DNA of 7,512 nucleotides from assembly GCA_003225515.1 (NCBI GenBank), contig QIAK01000174.1, forward strand, positions 1-7,512. Reading direction: 5' to 3'. How positions within the stretch are numbered: the stretch's first letter is position 1; every line of letters starts with the position of its first letter. This document shows positions 5,438-7,512 of the stretch, piece by piece. The translations under genes and the position numbers were made by a program. Origin of the DNA: Acidobacteriota bacterium. Its GTDB lineage: Bacteria > Acidobacteriota > Terriglobia > Terriglobales > Acidobacteriaceae. Below the pieces are notes generated by a model. It ran no database searches and was not told where the DNA came from. It was given only the letters and a program-made list of their open reading frames with translations.

Positions 5438-6028
5438 ATGGCAAACGAGAATTGGGACAGACTCGACCGTATGCTGGAGGCAGCTCTGGCGAAGTACGCT
5501 GCCGTGGAACCGAGGCCGGGATTGGAAGATCGGGTACTGGCGAACCTGCGAGCCGAGCGGACACGAATGCCGGTCCACGCGTGGTGGCGCTGGAGCGTCG
5601 CAGCAGTGTTGGCAGCCGTTATCGTTGCCATGGCATTGGCCTGGAGATCGGGCAAATCATCACTTCCTGTGGTTGCGGATCATTCGACCACACAGTTGCA
5701 AGGCACAAAGGAGCCCGTGAAGCAGACAGGCTCCGATATCGACCGGGCCGGAGTTGCTTCTGTAGAACCAGGTCCGGCTCGCAACAAAATGGGGCATAGC
5801 CATCGTCACTCAGTCGAGGTCGCGCCCCATCCCAAGCTCGATCAGTTCCCATCGCCCCAGCCGCTGAGCGAGCAAGAGATCGCGTTAGCAAGATACGCCC
5901 ATCAGTTTCCGCAGGAGGCGACGCTGGTCGCGCTAGCGCAAGTGGAATACGAGAAAGAGATACAGCAGCAAATGAAGGACACAAGCCCTGAAAACGGGCT
6001 TTCAGATTCGTACCAACAAGAAAGGTGA
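5438..6028 (+). CDS. Single-pass membrane protein, probable anti-sigma factor
   Basis: This 196-residue protein has a cytoplasmic N-terminus (1-48) with NWDRLDRMLEAALAKYAAVEPRPGLEDRVLANLR, one transmembrane helix (about 49-69, WWRWSVAAVLAAVIVAMALAW), and an extracytoplasmic part that is Pro/Ser/His-rich (GHSHRHSVEVAPH) before a conserved-looking helical end FPSPQPLSEQEIALARYAHQF. The HxxxCxxC motif of zinc anti-sigma proteins is absent and there are no cysteines. Role is inferred from position directly after the ECF sigma gene and from topology: the cytoplasmic segment could hold the sigma factor at the membrane. AGAGGA (5427-5432) overlaps the sigma stop and lies 5 bases before the ATG, so expression is coupled. 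I recognise no named family with certainty. Confidence 0.75.
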   Translation: MANENWDRLDRMLEAALAKYAAVEPRPGLEDRVLANLRAERTRMPVHAWWRWSVAAVLAAVIVAMALAWRSGKSSLPVVADHSTTQLQGTKEPVKQTGSDIDRAGVASVEPGPARNKMGHSHRHSVEVAPHPKLDQFPSPQPLSEQEIALARYAHQFPQEATLVALAQVEYEKEIQQQMKDTSPENGLSDSYQQER

Positions 6029-6030
6029 GG
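6027..6030 (+). promoter_or_regulatory. Ribosome binding site deciding the start of the third operon gene
   Basis: GAGG (within AAAGGTGAGG, 6021-6030) ends 9 bases before the ATG at 6040. It favours that ATG over the in-frame GTG at 6025, which lies inside the same sequence. Confidence 0.5.
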
Positions 6031-6039
6031 CAGCTACCC

Positions 6040-6603
6040 ATGCGAAGAACAGTTGCAGTATTGGTTGCAGCAATGACGGTCGGGTTCTGGTTCGTCCCGA
6101 CGCAAGCTCTGTCCCAGGAGGGATCCAAGGAGAGCAATTCGGGGCCGGCAAAGGTACAACCGGTTCAGTCCTATCGTCTGGATTTTTCTTTCAATGAAGC
6201 GGCGGACGGAAAGGTTCTAAATACGCGTCACTACTCCATGAACCTGACCGCCGGCAACTCAGACGAGATCAAAATCGGGACGCGGGTTCCGGTTTCCAGT
6301 GCCTCAAGTCCAAGCCCGTCGGCGCCCGCGCAGTATCAGTACCTGGACATCGGAACCAACATCTGGTCTCAGCTGCGAGAGCACGGCGATGAGTTGATCC
6401 TGGTGGTGAAGGGTGAAATCAGCAACCTGGATGTAGAAACCGGGGAGCACTCTGGGGCAATGCTGCCACCCGTGGTTCGTCAAATAAAAATCAATGGCAG
6501 CACGTTGCTGGTGGTCGGGAAACCGATCATGATCGGCAGCGTGGACGACCCCAACTCCAAACGCCAATTTCAACTGGAAGTAACAATAACGAAACTAAGA
6601 TAG
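6040..6603 (+). CDS. Secreted beta-rich protein with secretin-core-like motifs
   Basis: From the ATG at 6040 the product is 187 residues. A signal peptide is clear: MRRT, a hydrophobic core (about 5-20) and a likely cut after ALS (23-25). After a short linker the mature part is beta-rich: YRLDFSFNE, TRHYSMNL, EIKIGTRVPV (76-85), a Ser/Pro loop, QYQYLDIGTNIW (98-109), ELILVVKGEISNLD, PPVVRQIKINGSTLLVVG (143-160), KPIMIGSVDDPNSKRQFQLEVTITK. The order (I.GTRVPV, then Y.D.G.N, then L.V..EIS, then R.....LLV.GKP..IG) resembles the beta-barrel core of type II/IV secretins, but the protein is far too short and lacks N-domains. The likeness is my reading, not a proven homology. It is the last gene of the sigma operon, overlapping it closely, so it is likely part of the same envelope response. 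A GTG start at 6025 is the alternative. Confidence 0.7.
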   Translation: MRRTVAVLVAAMTVGFWFVPTQALSQEGSKESNSGPAKVQPVQSYRLDFSFNEAADGKVLNTRHYSMNLTAGNSDEIKIGTRVPVSSASSPSPSAPAQYQYLDIGTNIWSQLREHGDELILVVKGEISNLDVETGEHSGAMLPPVVRQIKINGSTLLVVGKPIMIGSVDDPNSKRQFQLEVTITKLR

Positions 6604-6611
6604 GAGGGTGT

Positions 6612-6766
6612 GGGGCGGGGCGGACACTCTTGTCCGCCGCCGTTGACGTTGTTCTTGTGGTTGTTCTTGTTTTTGCATTTGGTTTGTATCTCTAGGTGCA
6701 GAGACTAAAGACCAGAGACAAACACAAAATCAACGTCAAAAGCGGCGGACAAGAGTGTCCGTCCCA
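6612..6766. repeat. REPIN/MITE-like foldback element, long form
   Basis: Two 35-bp arms, 6617-6651 and 6731-6765, are inverted copies with 32 of 35 positions complementary. Each arm contains its own hairpin: GGCGGACA 6619-6626 with TGTCCGCC 6631-6638 (loop CTCT), and GGCGGACA 6744-6751 with TGTCCGTC 6756-6763 (loop AGAG). The 79-bp centre is T-rich then A-rich and partly self-complementary (6678-6694 against 6714-6730). TAGGAG occurs at 6601-6606 and again at 6767-6772, immediately right of the element, a possible target duplication. No gene lies inside. It sits between two convergent genes and could end transcription from both. Confidence 0.8.
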
Positions 6767-6791
6767 TAGGAGCTGAACCTTCAAAAATGGT

Positions 6792-7505
6792 CTAACGAAC
6801 CGGCAGGAGCGGCGCCTCAAACGCCATGCTGGCAATTCTTGCCGCCTCTTGAAAGATTTCTACAAACATCTTTCGCGTGAGCTTCCCGGTCTGCGTGTTC
6901 TGGTTCGAGGGATGATAAGACGCAAGTAATACCTTGCCGTCGGGCGTCTGGTAACTGGCGCCATGTTTGAAGACGTACGGTTTCTTGCTCGGGAGCAGCC
7001 CCTTGCGCTTCAGATAGTTTAAGTACGCATCGAAGCCAATCTTCCCCAGCGCAACCACGACTTTGACATCCGCCAGCCCTGCCAACTCTCGATCGAGAAA
7101 GCTTGAGCATGCAGTGAGTTCCTGCGGCAGCGGCTTGTTGTCCGGTGGCGCGCAGCGCACTGCGGCCGTGATGTACAGATTCTTCAACTCCATGCCATCG
7201 TTCCGGTCGATGGCCGTTGCCTGGCTGGCGAATCCCGTCTCATGCAGCACGGGATACATGAACTTGCCCGAAGCGTCTCCGGTAAACGGACGTCCCGTGC
7301 GATTCGAACCGTGCGCCCCGGGCGCCAGGCCCATGATGAGCACCCGCGCATGAGGATCGCCGAATCCCGGTACCGGCTTGCCCCAATAATCATGGCTGAG
7401 ATACGCGCGACGCTTCACGCGCGCAACCTCCTCCCGATAAGCAACCAGCCGCGGGCAGCGGGTGCAGGCAATCACTTCGCAGTTGAGAATGTTGAGCCAG
7501 GACAT
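6792..7505 (-). CDS. Uracil-DNA glycosylase, family 5 (UdgB type, 4Fe-4S)
   Basis: This enzyme removes uracil, and in this family other deaminated bases, from DNA to start base-excision repair. From the ATG at 7505 the product is 237 residues. The catalytic motif GLAPGAHGSNRTGRPFTGD (59-77) has the family-5 form, distinct from the GEAPG motif of family 4. The second motif is SYHPSNQNTQTGKLT with His198. Cys14, Cys17, Cys118 and Cys133 (CTRC near the N-terminus; RCAPPDNKPLPQELTAC) are placed as the 4Fe-4S ligands. VARVKRRAY and PVPGFGDPHARVLIMGLAPG are also typical. The start lies at the window edge: TTG 7508 directly precedes ATG 7505, and an upstream start beyond the window cannot be excluded, although the protein looks complete. 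It is convergent with the sigma operon. Confidence 0.92.
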   Translation of the reverse strand: MSWLNILNCEVIACTRCPRLVAYREEVARVKRRAYLSHDYWGKPVPGFGDPHARVLIMGLAPGAHGSNRTGRPFTGDASGKFMYPVLHETGFASQATAIDRNDGMELKNLYITAAVRCAPPDNKPLPQELTACSSFLDRELAGLADVKVVVALGKIGFDAYLNYLKRKGLLPSKKPYVFKHGASYQTPDGKVLLASYHPSNQNTQTGKLTRKMFVEIFQEAARIASMAFEAPLLPVR

Positions 7506-7512
7506 CAAGAAT

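Noticed and set aside
6025..6039. GTG start overlapping the anti-sigma stop for the secreted protein
   Set aside because: It would place five extra residues before a normal signal peptide, and GAGG is correctly spaced for ATG 6040. It remains possible but less likely.

Overview
The window is GC-rich bacterial chromosome with no rRNA, tRNA or CRISPR. The gene set points to the Acidobacteriota (Koribacter/Sulfotelmatobacter-like soil bacteria): a YphP/YqiW-type bacilliredoxin, a family-5 uracil-DNA glycosylase, a TonB C-terminal domain ending of the type common in that phylum, an ECF sigma operon with a non-zinc anti-sigma-like membrane protein, and dispersed paired-palindrome repeats. The assignment is inference from protein style; no marker gene is present.

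Layout. (1) 1-718 is the 3' part of a type-I-beta DAHP synthase gene (shikimate pathway) whose reading frame is broken near 355-361 by loss of roughly a dozen codons plus a frameshift. (2) About 757-909 is an orphan piece of a TonB C-terminal domain. (3) 989-1653 is a Phd/VapC-type toxin-antitoxin pair with a recognisable promoter and a near-perfect palindrome lying over the -10 box and start codon. The toxin gene ends inside a 23-bp tandem duplication (1646-1691). Broken gene, gene fragment, TA pair and repeat together make 1-1691 look like a rearranged segment.

(4) 1747-2934 encodes a membrane-anchored YVTN beta-propeller. (5) It converges on a bacilliredoxin gene (3487-3050, minus strand). 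(6) murB (3594-4646) is divergent from the bacilliredoxin and supplies the peptidoglycan precursor reductase. (7) 4793-6603 is a tight three-gene operon: ECF sigma factor, single-pass anti-sigma-like protein, and a secreted small beta-rich protein whose motifs resemble the core of secretins. (8) A family-5 uracil-DNA glycosylase gene (minus strand) runs to the right edge.

Three intergenic gaps downstream of genes (2947-3038, 4654-4733, 6612-6766) hold foldback elements made of two hairpins in inverted orientation. The last two belong to one family (core GGCGGACA...TGTCCGCC) and look like REPIN/MITE-type non-autonomous elements. The third has the same architecture but a different sequence.

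The most notable signals are the foldback elements, the TA operator palindrome, the broken aroF, the 23-bp duplication at the vapC stop, and the secretin-like protein in the sigma operon. I did not find a clearly new multi-gene system.
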